Shown here: positions 1 to 6,332 of the stretch, piece after piece | Position numbering within the stretch: the stretch's first letter is position 1 | Layout: the number at the start of each line of letters is the position of its first letter | DNA from: Candidatus Hodarchaeota archaeon | GTDB taxonomy: Archaea; Asgardarchaeota; Heimdallarchaeia; Hodarchaeales; Hodarchaeaceae | Direction: 5' to 3' | Length of the DNA: 7,022 nucleotides | NCBI GenBank assembly: GCA_016839665.1 | Contig: JAEOTU010000349.1 | Coordinates: forward strand, 1-7,022 | Translations under genes and position numbers: made by a program | The notes under the pieces: model-generated | The model's input: only the letters and a program-made list of their open reading frames with translations | Told to the model about the DNA's origin: nothing | The model's database searches: none

Positions 1-92
1 AGCTTCTTTAAATAGAAAGGATCCCATTTAATAGATCCAGTATTTGAACGATCAATAACTTCATCGAAAGAACTAAAGTCTACATTAGCCAT
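1..92 (-). CDS. PLP-dependent C-S lyase / aminotransferase, MalY/PatB type (5' part only)
   Basis: Only the first 30 codons are in the window; the gene continues past the left edge. The reading begins at an ATG (complement of 90-92) and gives MANVDFSSFDEVIDRSNTGS followed by IKWDPFYLKK. The pattern FDEVIDR-x-NT-x-S-x-KWD is the typical N-terminus of the MalY/PatB family, which are fold-type I PLP enzymes. They cleave cystathionine or cysteine C-S bonds (cystathionine beta-lyase activity), and some act as aminotransferases. The catalytic lysine region is outside the window, so the exact reaction cannot be read. The frame is open further upstream to a TAG but has no other good start. A weak GGTG lies 8 nt before the ATG. 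The gene runs in the same direction as the operon at 186-5554, but an oligo-T tract separates them, so it may be its own transcript. A lyase making homocysteine would fit next to homoserine dehydrogenase (inference). Confidence 0.6.
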   Translation of the reverse strand, partial: MANVDFSSFDEVIDRSNTGSIKWDPFYLKK

Positions 93-113
93 TAATTTTG
101 CACCAATATTTTC

Positions 114-123
114 GTTTATTTTT
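114..123 (-). promoter_or_regulatory. Possible TATA element of the MalY/PatB-like gene
   Basis: On the minus strand the stretch reads AAAAATAAAC, centred about 26 nt upstream of the ATG at 92. In archaea this spacing would place the transcription start at or next to the start codon, giving a leaderless or nearly leaderless mRNA. The element is weak and the region is AT-rich throughout, so this is tentative. Confidence 0.25.
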
Positions 124-156
124 CTAATTCCAAAGGATGAAAAATTACAATTTGAG

Positions 157-185
157 AAAAAGTTCTATACTGTTTTAGAAAAAAA
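157..185 (-). terminator. Oligo-T transcription stop after the oxidoreductase gene
   Basis: Read on the minus strand, the TAA stop codon of the aldehyde ferredoxin oxidoreductase gene is followed directly by seven T residues (complement of 179-185). A second run of five T lies at 157-161. Archaeal RNA polymerase terminates at such T-rich tracts without needing a hairpin, and none is obvious here. This is the likely 3' end of the four-gene operon. Confidence 0.5.
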
Positions 186-1976
186 TTAAAAGCCTAGGGC
201 TTCTAATTTGTCTTTTGTTGGAATACCCTCACGATCCCAACCTCTCAACTGGTAATATTCTGCTTTTACTCTCTCAAAATCCTCTACATTAATTTTTTGG
301 CCTTTCGGATCCCCCTCTGGAGCTTCTTCTTGATAAAAACGTGGTGGTAAAACATCATTGAAGGTATTGATTCCTTCACGTGCATTGAACAAGCGAATAA
401 TGTTCCATATTCGTTCACCAGTCATCAAGTAACTCTCTGGGGTGTATGAGAAACCTGTAGCAGTATTAAGCATTTTAACCATTTCAGTGATATCAAATGG
501 CAAGAAATCGCATAGTACTAGTGAGAAACATACAGCTCTTTCGTCTTGCGATTCTTTGACAAACTTAGGTACTCCTTCCATGCTAAAGCGAGTCAATGTA
601 CCAGATAATTCTGCACCTGGTGTCCAGCATCGCTGATGACAACCTCCACGATCAGAAGTTGAATACGCTAATGCCATACCAAAAGAACCTCGTGGCTCAA
701 CACCAGCCAATTCCATATTTTTCACTTGGATAGCAAAATTGGCGCTACTATGACCTATCTTTTTAGCGGCAGCTAATGAACCCCTAGCAAACAATTCTCC
801 AATTCCTTTCCGTTCACCAATTAAATGCAACATCTCGTGTATGGCGTCAGCATTTCCGAATTCCAAGTTTGGAACGTCTTTTTGGTCTAAGATTCCTTTC
901 TCGCTGCATTCCATAGCAAAAGCTATCGTTCCACCCGCTGAAATTGTGTCGATTCCAAGGTCATCGCAGATCTGGTTGGATTTTGCTATCGCACCCAAAT
1001 CATCTATACCACAACTTGCTCCCAAAAGAGCAGTTGTTTCATATTCGGGACCGTCAACTTCCAATCCTGCATATTTACCTTCATTGAAGCGAGTAGTTTT
1101 TCCACATGCTATCGCGCATCCATAACAAGCAGTATGACCGATAACAAACTCATCACGCATTCTTTCCCCAGAGATCGCATCAGCACCTTCAAATACACCC
1201 GATTGGAAGTTTCTTGTTGGCAAGAAACCAGCGTCATTTGCCATTTTGACCCACATAACAGTCCCAATTTCATGACGCCGTTTTACCCCAGGATTCTGAC
1301 GTACTTTCTTTCTAAATGTTCTTGTTAATTCCTTGAATCGATCTTGTTCTGACGCTTCGATCTTATGGGTTCCTCCTGCAACAATTGCTTTGAGATTTTT
1401 AGAACCCATCACAGCTCCTGCACCTCCTCTACCAGCCATATGAGTCCGATCAGTCATGATACTGGCGAAAGTCACAAGATTCTCACCTGCAGGACCAATA
1501 GAACAGACTTCTGAACCGTTATGTTTATTTTTCAAGTATTCTTCTACAAAATATGTCCCCTTACCCCAAAGATCGTTCGCAGGGTGAATTTCAACAAGTT
1601 CCGAGGAGACCTCTAAATAACTGGGTAAGTCAGCCTGTCCGCGAAGAAAAATGAAGTCAAATCCAGCTCTTTTCAAACGGTGGCCAAACTTCCCCCCAAT
1701 CTGGCTGTCAAGATAGATCCCTGTATGAGGTGATTTTGTAACTATGCACCATCTGCCAGACGTTTGAACAGATGTACCAGATAAAGGGCCAGTCATGAAC
1801 AGCAGAACGTTGTCAGGACTTAAGGGATCTACCCCCACATTCAGCGTATCATACAGAATTTTTGCACCAAGACCTTTTCCCCCAATGAACTGCTCTGCAA
1901 GGTGCATATCAAGAGATGGTTCAGCTATTTTTCCTGTAGTGAGGTTAACATCCAAATATTTTCCCATGTATCCCAT
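186..1976 (-). CDS. Aldehyde:ferredoxin oxidoreductase family (tungsten/molybdenum pterin enzyme)
   Basis: Enzymes of this family oxidise aldehydes to carboxylic acids, or reduce acids, using ferredoxin, a bis-pterin W/Mo cofactor and one [4Fe-4S] cluster in the cytoplasm. The length, 596 residues, is normal. The N-terminus GYMGKYLDVNLTTGKI is the family's usual opening. Other visible signatures are IGGKGLGAK (31-39), TGPLSGT (62-68), AGRGGAGAVMGSKNLKAI (181-198) and the cluster cysteines C284-x2-C287-x3-C291. The pterin motif DxxGxD is at 338-343. EYE at 311-313 and H447 sit where the active-site Glu and His of the Pyrococcus enzyme are placed from memory. The fourth cluster ligand is probably C489. 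Just before it, the second pterin motif (DxxGLC in the Pyrococcus enzyme) reads FSLVLC. Substrate cannot be deduced: glyceraldehyde, formaldehyde, amino-acid-derived aldehydes and others are all possible. It is the last gene of the operon, 26 nt after homoserine dehydrogenase. A GGGAT 8 nt before the ATG is a weak ribosome site; M4 is an alternative start. Confidence 0.93.
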   Translation of the reverse strand: MGYMGKYLDVNLTTGKIAEPSLDMHLAEQFIGGKGLGAKILYDTLNVGVDPLSPDNVLLFMTGPLSGTSVQTSGRWCIVTKSPHTGIYLDSQIGGKFGHRLKRAGFDFIFLRGQADLPSYLEVSSELVEIHPANDLWGKGTYFVEEYLKNKHNGSEVCSIGPAGENLVTFASIMTDRTHMAGRGGAGAVMGSKNLKAIVAGGTHKIEASEQDRFKELTRTFRKKVRQNPGVKRRHEIGTVMWVKMANDAGFLPTRNFQSGVFEGADAISGERMRDEFVIGHTACYGCAIACGKTTRFNEGKYAGLEVDGPEYETTALLGASCGIDDLGAIAKSNQICDDLGIDTISAGGTIAFAMECSEKGILDQKDVPNLEFGNADAIHEMLHLIGERKGIGELFARGSLAAAKKIGHSSANFAIQVKNMELAGVEPRGSFGMALAYSTSDRGGCHQRCWTPGAELSGTLTRFSMEGVPKFVKESQDERAVCFSLVLCDFLPFDITEMVKMLNTATGFSYTPESYLMTGERIWNIIRLFNAREGINTFNDVLPPRFYQEEAPEGDPKGQKINVEDFERVKAEYYQLRGWDREGIPTKDKLEALGF

Positions 1977-2002
1977 TTATTATCCCAACATAAACAGAAT
2001 CG

Positions 2003-3040
2003 CTATCTGACAGTTTTACGATGAATATCCAAAATATCGGTCAATAAAGCATAACCAGTAGCTTCACGGCCTGCCCCTGGCCCGACTATTGTTACATCAC
2101 CCAAATATTTCGTAGTATAGGTCAGGGCATTTATTGGACCACTGACCGCAGCAAGAGGATGATTTAATAGGATTTTTTCTGGTCTAACATAGGCTTCAAC
2201 AGATCCATCTCCCTTTAATTCTGCCCCCGCAATAAGTTTCCAGCGTTTTCCTTCTTGCTTGGCATCTTGTATGTCTTGGGAAGTGATTTTAGTAATTCCT
2301 TGACATGGAACCTGATCTTTAGTGAGGTTTCCACCCATAACAACATTGGTCAGAATGACAATCTTCCCAAGTGCATCAAAGCCTTCTACATCAGCTGTGG
2401 GATCAGCTTCAGCATATCCTAATTCCTGAGCATGTTTTAAAGCTTCCTCGTAACTTAACCCCTTTTCCATCTCTGTTAAGATGTAATTAGTTGTTCCATT
2501 GACTATTCCCGCAACTTTTGTAATTTTTGAGCTTGCTAGATTATATACTCCAAGATTAAGGGCTGGAGTTCCGCTTAATACTGTACCCTCGAATCTTATT
2601 TCTACCCCATTCGTTTTAGCCATAGATAATAATTCCCGTGCTGCCAAGGCGATAGGACCCTTGTTCGTCATGACAACATGCTTGTGACACTTGATAGCGG
2701 CCTTTATATGTGATATCGCGGGTTCTCCCGTCTTAATATCTGTCCAAGAAACCTCAACAATGAGATTAGCATTCGATTCTGTTATTGTCTTTAGACTATC
2801 CCATCCTATTATTCCATCTGGGTAGTCATCGATTTTACCTGTAGATTTCACTAAATCCAGGAGCTTTTGAAGATCTAATCCATTTTCATTGTAAATAGCT
2901 CCCTTCATTTTATCTGATACTGCCACAACAGAGTATTCAAATCCATAATTCTCCTTCAACTCGTCTTTCTGCTCTAGAAGTATCTCAGCAAGACCTTGAC
3001 CGACCACCCCAAATCCGATGAATGCGATTCTAGTTAACAT
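2003..3040 (-). CDS. hom: Homoserine dehydrogenase, monofunctional, without ACT domain
   Basis: The enzyme reduces aspartate 4-semialdehyde to homoserine with NAD(P)H, the branch leading to threonine and methionine. From the ATG at 3040 the protein has 345 residues, the size of archaeal homoserine dehydrogenases lacking a regulatory ACT domain. A Rossmann nucleotide loop GFGVVGQG is at 9-16. MTNKGPIA at 124-131 carries the conserved catalytic-site lysine (K127), NGTTNYI is at 181-187, and the signature GYAEADPTADVEGFDALGK at 208-226 holds the acidic substrate residues and K226. The C-terminus has PGAGREATGYALLTDI, the usual closing motif. The frame extends 15 codons upstream to a TTG at 3085, but that codon lies 1 nt after the previous stop with no SD. 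The added residues precede the normal N-terminal strand, so the ATG is preferred; a modest GAAGGG lies 9 nt before it. No fused aspartate kinase is present, and neither aspartate kinase nor semialdehyde dehydrogenase is in the window. Confidence 0.93.
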   Translation of the reverse strand: MLTRIAFIGFGVVGQGLAEILLEQKDELKENYGFEYSVVAVSDKMKGAIYNENGLDLQKLLDLVKSTGKIDDYPDGIIGWDSLKTITESNANLIVEVSWTDIKTGEPAISHIKAAIKCHKHVVMTNKGPIALAARELLSMAKTNGVEIRFEGTVLSGTPALNLGVYNLASSKITKVAGIVNGTTNYILTEMEKGLSYEEALKHAQELGYAEADPTADVEGFDALGKIVILTNVVMGGNLTKDQVPCQGITKITSQDIQDAKQEGKRWKLIAGAELKGDGSVEAYVRPEKILLNHPLAAVSGPINALTYTTKYLGDVTIVGPGAGREATGYALLTDILDIHRKTVR

Positions 3041-3086
3041 TATTCTATACCCTTCATGAGTCAATATTTTCTCATTAGATTTCAAA

Positions 3087-4247
3087 TTACTGAAAAGACT
3101 CTTTAATTCTTTCTATAGCATGGTTGATTGTCTCTACTGATGTTGCATATGAAAACCGTAAATATCCTTCTCCACAGCTTCCAAACGCTGTGCCTGGTAA
3201 GCAAGCAACACCTGCATTATACAAAAGATGATCAGCTGCTTCTTGTGACGTCATCCCAGTCTTTTGGATGTTTGGAAATGCATAAAAAGCTCCTTGAGGT
3301 GTTAAACATGAAATATTTGGAATTTCGTTTAGTCCCTTGATAATAGCGTCCCGTCTTTGTCTAAAAGCTTGCATCATATTAAGGAGGTCATCTTGATTAC
3401 CTTTTAATGCCGCAATCCCTGCTCTCTGGACAAAGGATGTTGTGCATGAGAGGGAATTGATTGACAATATCCCCAACTTTTCGATCAGCATTTTTGGCCC
3501 CACTAGATATCCTAGTCTCCATCCTGTCATCGAGTATGATTTAGAGAATCCATCTAAAAGAATTGAACGCTCTTTAGCTTCGTCTCGCACCGTCATTGAA
3601 TAGAACTCTTCATCATAAAGCATTTTGGAATAGATTTCATCGGCTAAAACGAAGCAGTTATTTTCTTCAGACAACTCTGCGATTTTCAAAAGCTCTTCTT
3701 TAGTCATAACGCTACCTGTAGGATTTTCTGGAGAATTAAGAACGATCAATTTGGTTTTAGGAGTAATTTTTTGAGCAATGTCATCAGGGTTCAAACGAAA
3801 TTCGTTCTCCTCTTTGAGAGGAATAGGGACTGGAGTTGCTCCAATATATTTTGTCACAGATTCATATGTAGGAAATCCTGGATCAGGGTAAATAATCTCC
3901 TCGCCTGGATTGGTTGTACCTATCATGGTGAAGTAAATTCCTGGTTTAGCTCCAGGAAGTATAAGAATTTGGTCGGTAGAAGGACGATATTCACGAGTGG
4001 CCTCAATTTCATCTTGAATAGCAGCCTTTAATTCAAGGATTCCATCTGCTGCAACATATCCAGTGAAGTTCTCATCAATAGCTGCTTTTCCTGCTTCTTT
4101 GACATGTTGAGGTGTTGGAAAATCAGGTTGACCAATCTCGAAGTGAAGAATCTTCTTCCCTTCTCGCTCTAGAGCTTGTGCTTTTGCTAGTACTGCAAAT
4201 GCACCTTCTCCTAAGATTCGGTACATTCCGTCCGCGATATTTTTCAT
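3087..4247 (-). CDS. PLP-dependent class I aminotransferase (aspartate aminotransferase-like, subgroup I-gamma)
   Basis: Transfers an amino group between an amino acid and a 2-oxoacid. The 386-residue length is typical. In order, the sequence shows GQPDFPTP (39-46), the cofactor-phosphate region around PGAKPGIY (98-105), NSPENPTG (171-178), ADEIY with the PLP-nitrogen aspartate D203, the Schiff-base lysine K236 in DGFSKSYSMTGWRLGY, and the substrate carboxylate-binding arginine R364 in GYLRFSY. These match archaeal/bacterial aspartate- or aromatic-type class I transaminases; the exact substrate cannot be read from the sequence. The usual YT-x-x-x-G segment near residue 62 is FTGYVAADG, a minor variation. 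The ATG is preceded by GAGGT at about 10 nt, inside the 23-nt gap after the upstream gene, which indicates co-transcription. In this operon it could supply aspartate for homoserine synthesis, or deaminate amino acids whose derivatives feed the oxidoreductase (inference). Confidence 0.9.
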   Translation of the reverse strand: MKNIADGMYRILGEGAFAVLAKAQALEREGKKILHFEIGQPDFPTPQHVKEAGKAAIDENFTGYVAADGILELKAAIQDEIEATREYRPSTDQILILPGAKPGIYFTMIGTTNPGEEIIYPDPGFPTYESVTKYIGATPVPIPLKEENEFRLNPDDIAQKITPKTKLIVLNSPENPTGSVMTKEELLKIAELSEENNCFVLADEIYSKMLYDEEFYSMTVRDEAKERSILLDGFSKSYSMTGWRLGYLVGPKMLIEKLGILSINSLSCTTSFVQRAGIAALKGNQDDLLNMMQAFRQRRDAIIKGLNEIPNISCLTPQGAFYAFPNIQKTGMTSQEAADHLLYNAGVACLPGTAFGSCGEGYLRFSYATSVETINHAIERIKESFQ

Positions 4248-4270
4248 TTATTGTGAACCTCATCGATTTG

Positions 4271-5554
4271 TTAATAATAATGGAGATTCTGGGCTGCTAC
4301 GAATGCTAATCCATTTTCAGTAAGAGCTTCTGCAGTAGAATTAATAGCATCGTGACGATCCATATAGTTTATACGTAGTGCATCCCAATGGTTTGCTTTG
4401 GTGATATCATCCTTTGTACGAAAATAGTCCAAGATATCTGAAGGATGATCTCGAGTCCCATCAACCTCGACATTACCACCCTCGTGTTTAGCGCTAATGT
4501 TCTTTACTTTCGGCGCTAATTCAATTAACTCCTTACGTCGATCGTATGGTTGCCTCACAATGCTTTTCCAAGTCTCAATGATGTGATGTTCTAAACGAAC
4601 AACGTCTTCAAAACCAAACGCGTTACGAATATAAGCGCTCATTTCAATTGTTTCATTATTTACCGAGTTAGCTAGATTAAATCCGATTAATGGGCTACTT
4701 CCGTCATCTCGGGCAAATAATTTTGCTGCAAGAAGAGTCCAGAGGCAAGAATATGGATTATCATTTCCTACATACACAGAAATTTTGAATTCGTTATTTA
4801 TCCCTAATTTATACATAAAATATCCGAGAAGGATAGTTCCAAGGTTAATATTGAGGACTTGCTTGACCCCATAATTTGTATAATAGTAAAGAAATTCATC
4901 TGCCCATTTAACAGCGAAGTCATTTGGTTGACCTACTCCGCCAAAATATCCTGTAATAGTGTCTGGACCTCCCAGATGAACATTAACTGGGGCCCCATCG
5001 GGTCCTGGTGCCGTACCTTTCGTATCTAATGTCTCAACATAAGACGCACCAATGATCTGCATGGCAGCAGCCATAGCCAATAAATCACCGTCTTTTTCTT
5101 GTTCCTTCATTAGTCGAACACGGATGATACGGCCAGGCATTAAATCTTGATTTCCAATAGCATATTTAGCTTCTTCAATCAAGAAGGGGAAGTACTGACA
5201 TGCTGAAAGTTCTAATGTTACGGCAAATGTTTCATCAAACTTTATACTATCGACTTTGTTACCCAATACTTTTCGTCTATAGTCATTGACATTAATAAAA
5301 GCTTGTTGATCACGTTGTTCTATCAACCAGTTTAAATCTTTTACATAATCAGGGTTTTTCTTCTCCAGTTGTCGGAATAGAGTATCTAGGTTACGAGCTT
5401 CCTCAGCTTTGCGATTAATCTCTTTCACTCCGCCATATTTATCTATGATTTGTAGTAGATCGTTTATCAGAGGATTATCTTCTTGCAAGAGAAACTCATT
5501 AATTTTTTTTAGATTTTCTTCAGGGATTCGTAAGTTTTGTCTTAAATCATCCAT
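4271..5554 (-). CDS. Uncharacterised 427-residue protein, first gene of the operon
   Basis: I do not recognise this family. The ATG at 5554 is chosen because a full GGAGGT lies 7 nt upstream; an 8-codon extension to a TTG at 5578 would overlap that SD. Residues 1-100 are charged and helical (KKINEFLLQEDN, AEEARNLDTLFRQLEKKN), probably an N-terminal helical domain. From about 105 the pattern changes to alternating hydrophobic strands and helices with Gly-rich turns, as in an alpha/beta or TIM-barrel enzyme. Notable blocks are HLGGPDT (193-199), GNDNPYS (263-269), EHH (322-324), KHEGGNVEVDGTRDH (356-370), HWD (389-391) and DRHD (399-402). The many His/Asp/Glu residues in the C-terminal third could form a metal or substrate site. 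There is no signal peptide, membrane helix or CxxC motif, so it is probably cytoplasmic. Its lead position before a transaminase, homoserine dehydrogenase and aldehyde oxidoreductase suggests an amino-acid or aldehyde-metabolism enzyme (inference). Confidence 0.88.
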   Translation of the reverse strand: MDDLRQNLRIPEENLKKINEFLLQEDNPLINDLLQIIDKYGGVKEINRKAEEARNLDTLFRQLEKKNPDYVKDLNWLIEQRDQQAFINVNDYRRKVLGNKVDSIKFDETFAVTLELSACQYFPFLIEEAKYAIGNQDLMPGRIIRVRLMKEQEKDGDLLAMAAAMQIIGASYVETLDTKGTAPGPDGAPVNVHLGGPDTITGYFGGVGQPNDFAVKWADEFLYYYTNYGVKQVLNINLGTILLGYFMYKLGINNEFKISVYVGNDNPYSCLWTLLAAKLFARDDGSSPLIGFNLANSVNNETIEMSAYIRNAFGFEDVVRLEHHIIETWKSIVRQPYDRRKELIELAPKVKNISAKHEGGNVEVDGTRDHPSDILDYFRTKDDITKANHWDALRINYMDRHDAINSTAEALTENGLAFVAAQNLHYY

Positions 5555-5561
5555 AAAATGA

Positions 5562-5567
5562 ACCTCC
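5562..5567 (-). promoter_or_regulatory. Ribosome binding site fixing the start of the 427-residue protein
   Basis: On the minus strand this reads GGAGGT, a six-base match to the complement of the archaeal 16S rRNA 3' end, 7 nt before the ATG at 5554. It decides the start against the upstream TTG at 5578. Confidence 0.8.
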
Positions 5568-5613
5568 AAAGGAGCCAACGAATTATCCTAATGGTAATAT
5601 CACGAATTATTGC

Positions 5614-5628
5614 ATTTTATATCTTTTG
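5614..5628 (-). promoter_or_regulatory. BRE/TATA promoter of the four-gene operon
   Basis: Minus-strand reading CAAAAGATATAAAAT: a purine-rich BRE-like CAAAAG directly followed by the TATA box ATATAAAAT. With usual archaeal geometry, transcription would start near 5590-5594. That leaves a leader of about 37 nt containing the GGAGGT site, so promoter, SD and ATG agree with one another. No other strong TATA candidate is seen in the short gaps between the four genes, which supports one transcript. Confidence 0.6.
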
Positions 5629-5873
5629 TCTGGAATAATAACATCGTACAAAAACAGCCATGATTCACCGCACTTAATAAAAGAAGGTTAGAAAACAATT
5701 AGTTTCAACAAAAAAATCAAATAGAACTCATAGAAATAGCTGATTGACAAAAATTGATCATAAAATGTACGATACGACTCAAATGGTAGTCTTTGGATTA
5801 TTATCTGCTAATTATACTAGATTAGAATTATTATTCACAGCTAGAATGAATTGTCTTATACAGGGGAGATGAT

Positions 5874-5918
5874 ATGCCTGAGATAATTGCTACTTGGGGA
5901 TATTCAAAGCCCGTATGA
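5874..5918 (+). pseudogene. 14-codon mini-ORF, possible remnant of an asparaginase-type Ntn hydrolase
   Basis: An ATG preceded 5 nt upstream by GGGGAG (5863-5868) encodes MPEIIATWGYSKPV and then TGA; five codons on there is a TAA. The peptide resembles, from memory, the first beta-strand of glycosylasparaginase / isoaspartyl peptidase proteins, which often start with a basic or proline residue followed by I-x-TW-x-FGKPA. If so, this is the intact 5' end of a lost gene whose body was deleted. Alternatively it is a genuine short leader peptide or a chance ORF. A TATA-like sequence about 110 nt upstream could once have served it. The match is short and the call is weak. Confidence 0.25.
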
Positions 5919-5954
5919 CCAACTAGGGAATAAAATCTCAACAATTTCTTCACA

Positions 5955-5970
5955 AAGATTTTTTAATCTT
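5955..5970. promoter_or_regulatory. 16-bp palindrome upstream of the RAM gene
   Basis: AAGATT-TTTT-AATCTT has perfect 6-bp arms around four T, extended imperfectly by ACA and TGT outside. It lies about 85 nt before the RAM gene start and about 400 nt from the operon start. The symmetry and AT-rich centre resemble binding sites of Lrp/AsnC-type dimers, but the neighbouring RAM protein has no DNA-binding domain, so another regulator would have to bind. Chance is possible in such AT-rich DNA. Confidence 0.3.
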
Positions 5971-5999
5971 GTTTTGAAATTATTCTCTACATATCCAAA

Positions 6000-6011
6000 G
6001 TAGAATTTAAC
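6000..6011 (+). promoter_or_regulatory. Possible BRE/TATA element of the RAM gene
   Basis: GTAGAA followed by TTTAAC resembles a degenerate archaeal BRE plus TATA. It would place transcription start near 6032-6036, leaving a leader of about 20 nt that includes the weak SD AAGGA at 6040-6044. The score is modest and the surroundings are AT-rich. Confidence 0.3.
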
Positions 6012-6054
6012 CTATTATCCAATACTAAAAACGAAAAATAAGGATATTTGACTA

Positions 6055-6294
6055 ATGAGTCGTCCAACAGCATTCGTCATGGTCAACGCTGAAATTGGTG
6101 AAGAAGCAGCAGTTCTTAATTTTTTAACTAATAAGATCAATGTGGAAGAAGCTTATATTGTGTATGGGGTTTACGATTTAGTCGCAAAAGTCTCAGCTGA
6201 TTCCATGAAAGATCTGAAAGATATTGTTATCAACGATATTCGTCAAGCGAAAGGTGTTCGATCAACCCTAACAATGGTTATTGTTCGTGAATAA
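6055..6294 (+). CDS. Stand-alone Lrp/AsnC ligand-binding (RAM) domain protein
   Basis: This 79-residue protein is one complete RAM domain with the family's beta-alpha-beta-beta-alpha-beta order. Strand 1 is TAFVMVNAEI (5-14) and helix 1 is EEAAVLNFLTNK. The central motif AYIVYGVYDLVAKVSA (33-48) corresponds to the usual G-x-YD-x-x-x-x-V core. Helix 2 is MKDLKDIVINDI, and the last strand GVRSTLTMVIV (67-77) corresponds to the usual GV-x-x-T-x-T-x-x-V. There is no N-terminal helix-turn-helix. Stand-alone members form dimers or higher rings that bind amino acids between subunits, and may modulate full-length Lrp proteins or enzymes. A weak AAGGA lies 10 nt before the ATG. It is divergent from an operon of amino acid genes, so sensing of an amino acid from that pathway is plausible but not shown. 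Confidence 0.9.
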   Translation: MSRPTAFVMVNAEIGEEAAVLNFLTNKINVEEAYIVYGVYDLVAKVSADSMKDLKDIVINDIRQAKGVRSTLTMVIVRE

Positions 6295-6310
6295 GTGAAC
6301 TCCTTCATAT

Positions 6311-6332
6311 GAATGAAAAATTCTTTTTTTTT
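6311..6332 (+). terminator. Terminator after the RAM gene
   Basis: A 4-bp stem GAAT/ATTC (6311-6314 and 6320-6323, five-base loop) is followed immediately by nine T (6324-6332). It begins 17 nt after the TAA stop. A perfect palindrome TTCATATGAA (6304-6313) overlaps its left arm. The T tract alone is enough for archaeal intrinsic termination. Confidence 0.55.

Larger units (their letters stand above)
5629..6000. other. Divergent intergenic region, mostly non-coding
   Basis: This AT-rich stretch separates the minus-strand operon from the plus-strand RAM gene. No ORF longer than a few tens of codons with coding character is present in either direction. It holds a 14-codon mini-ORF at 5874-5918 and a 16-bp palindrome at 5955-5970, listed separately, plus a TATA-like TCATAAAATG around 5759-5768 on the plus strand. 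No tRNA, CRISPR array or insertion-sequence ends are visible. The length, about 500 nt between start codons, is large beside the 23-46 nt gaps inside the operon, and may reflect loss of a gene or upstream control sites. Confidence 0.5.

Noticed and set aside
16..189. Plus-strand frame open for 57 codons to a TAA at 187-189
   Set aside because: It has no good start or SD. The opposite strand carries the recognisable MalY/PatB N-terminus over the same bases, and the rest is AT-rich spacer.
442..4309. Several plus-strand ORFs of 60-95 codons opposite the operon genes
   Set aside because: They lie antisense inside well-supported genes, have no recognisable domains or ribosome sites, and look like codon-bias shadows.
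5640..5700. Short minus-strand ORF upstream of the operon promoter (MAVFVRCYYSRQKI)
   Set aside because: It runs into the TATA box, has no SD and shows no recognisable sequence.
5643..5773. 8-bp inverted repeat ATCGTACA (5643-5650) and TGTACGAT (5766-5773)
   Set aside because: Arms do not extend beyond 8 bp, and one or two such pairs are expected by chance in a region of this size. No transposase or target duplication is present.
5776..5791. tRNA D-arm-like sequence GACT-CAAATGGT-AGTC with a 4-bp stem
   Set aside because: No matching anticodon stem, no TTCRA-type T-loop and no acceptor pairing are found around it.
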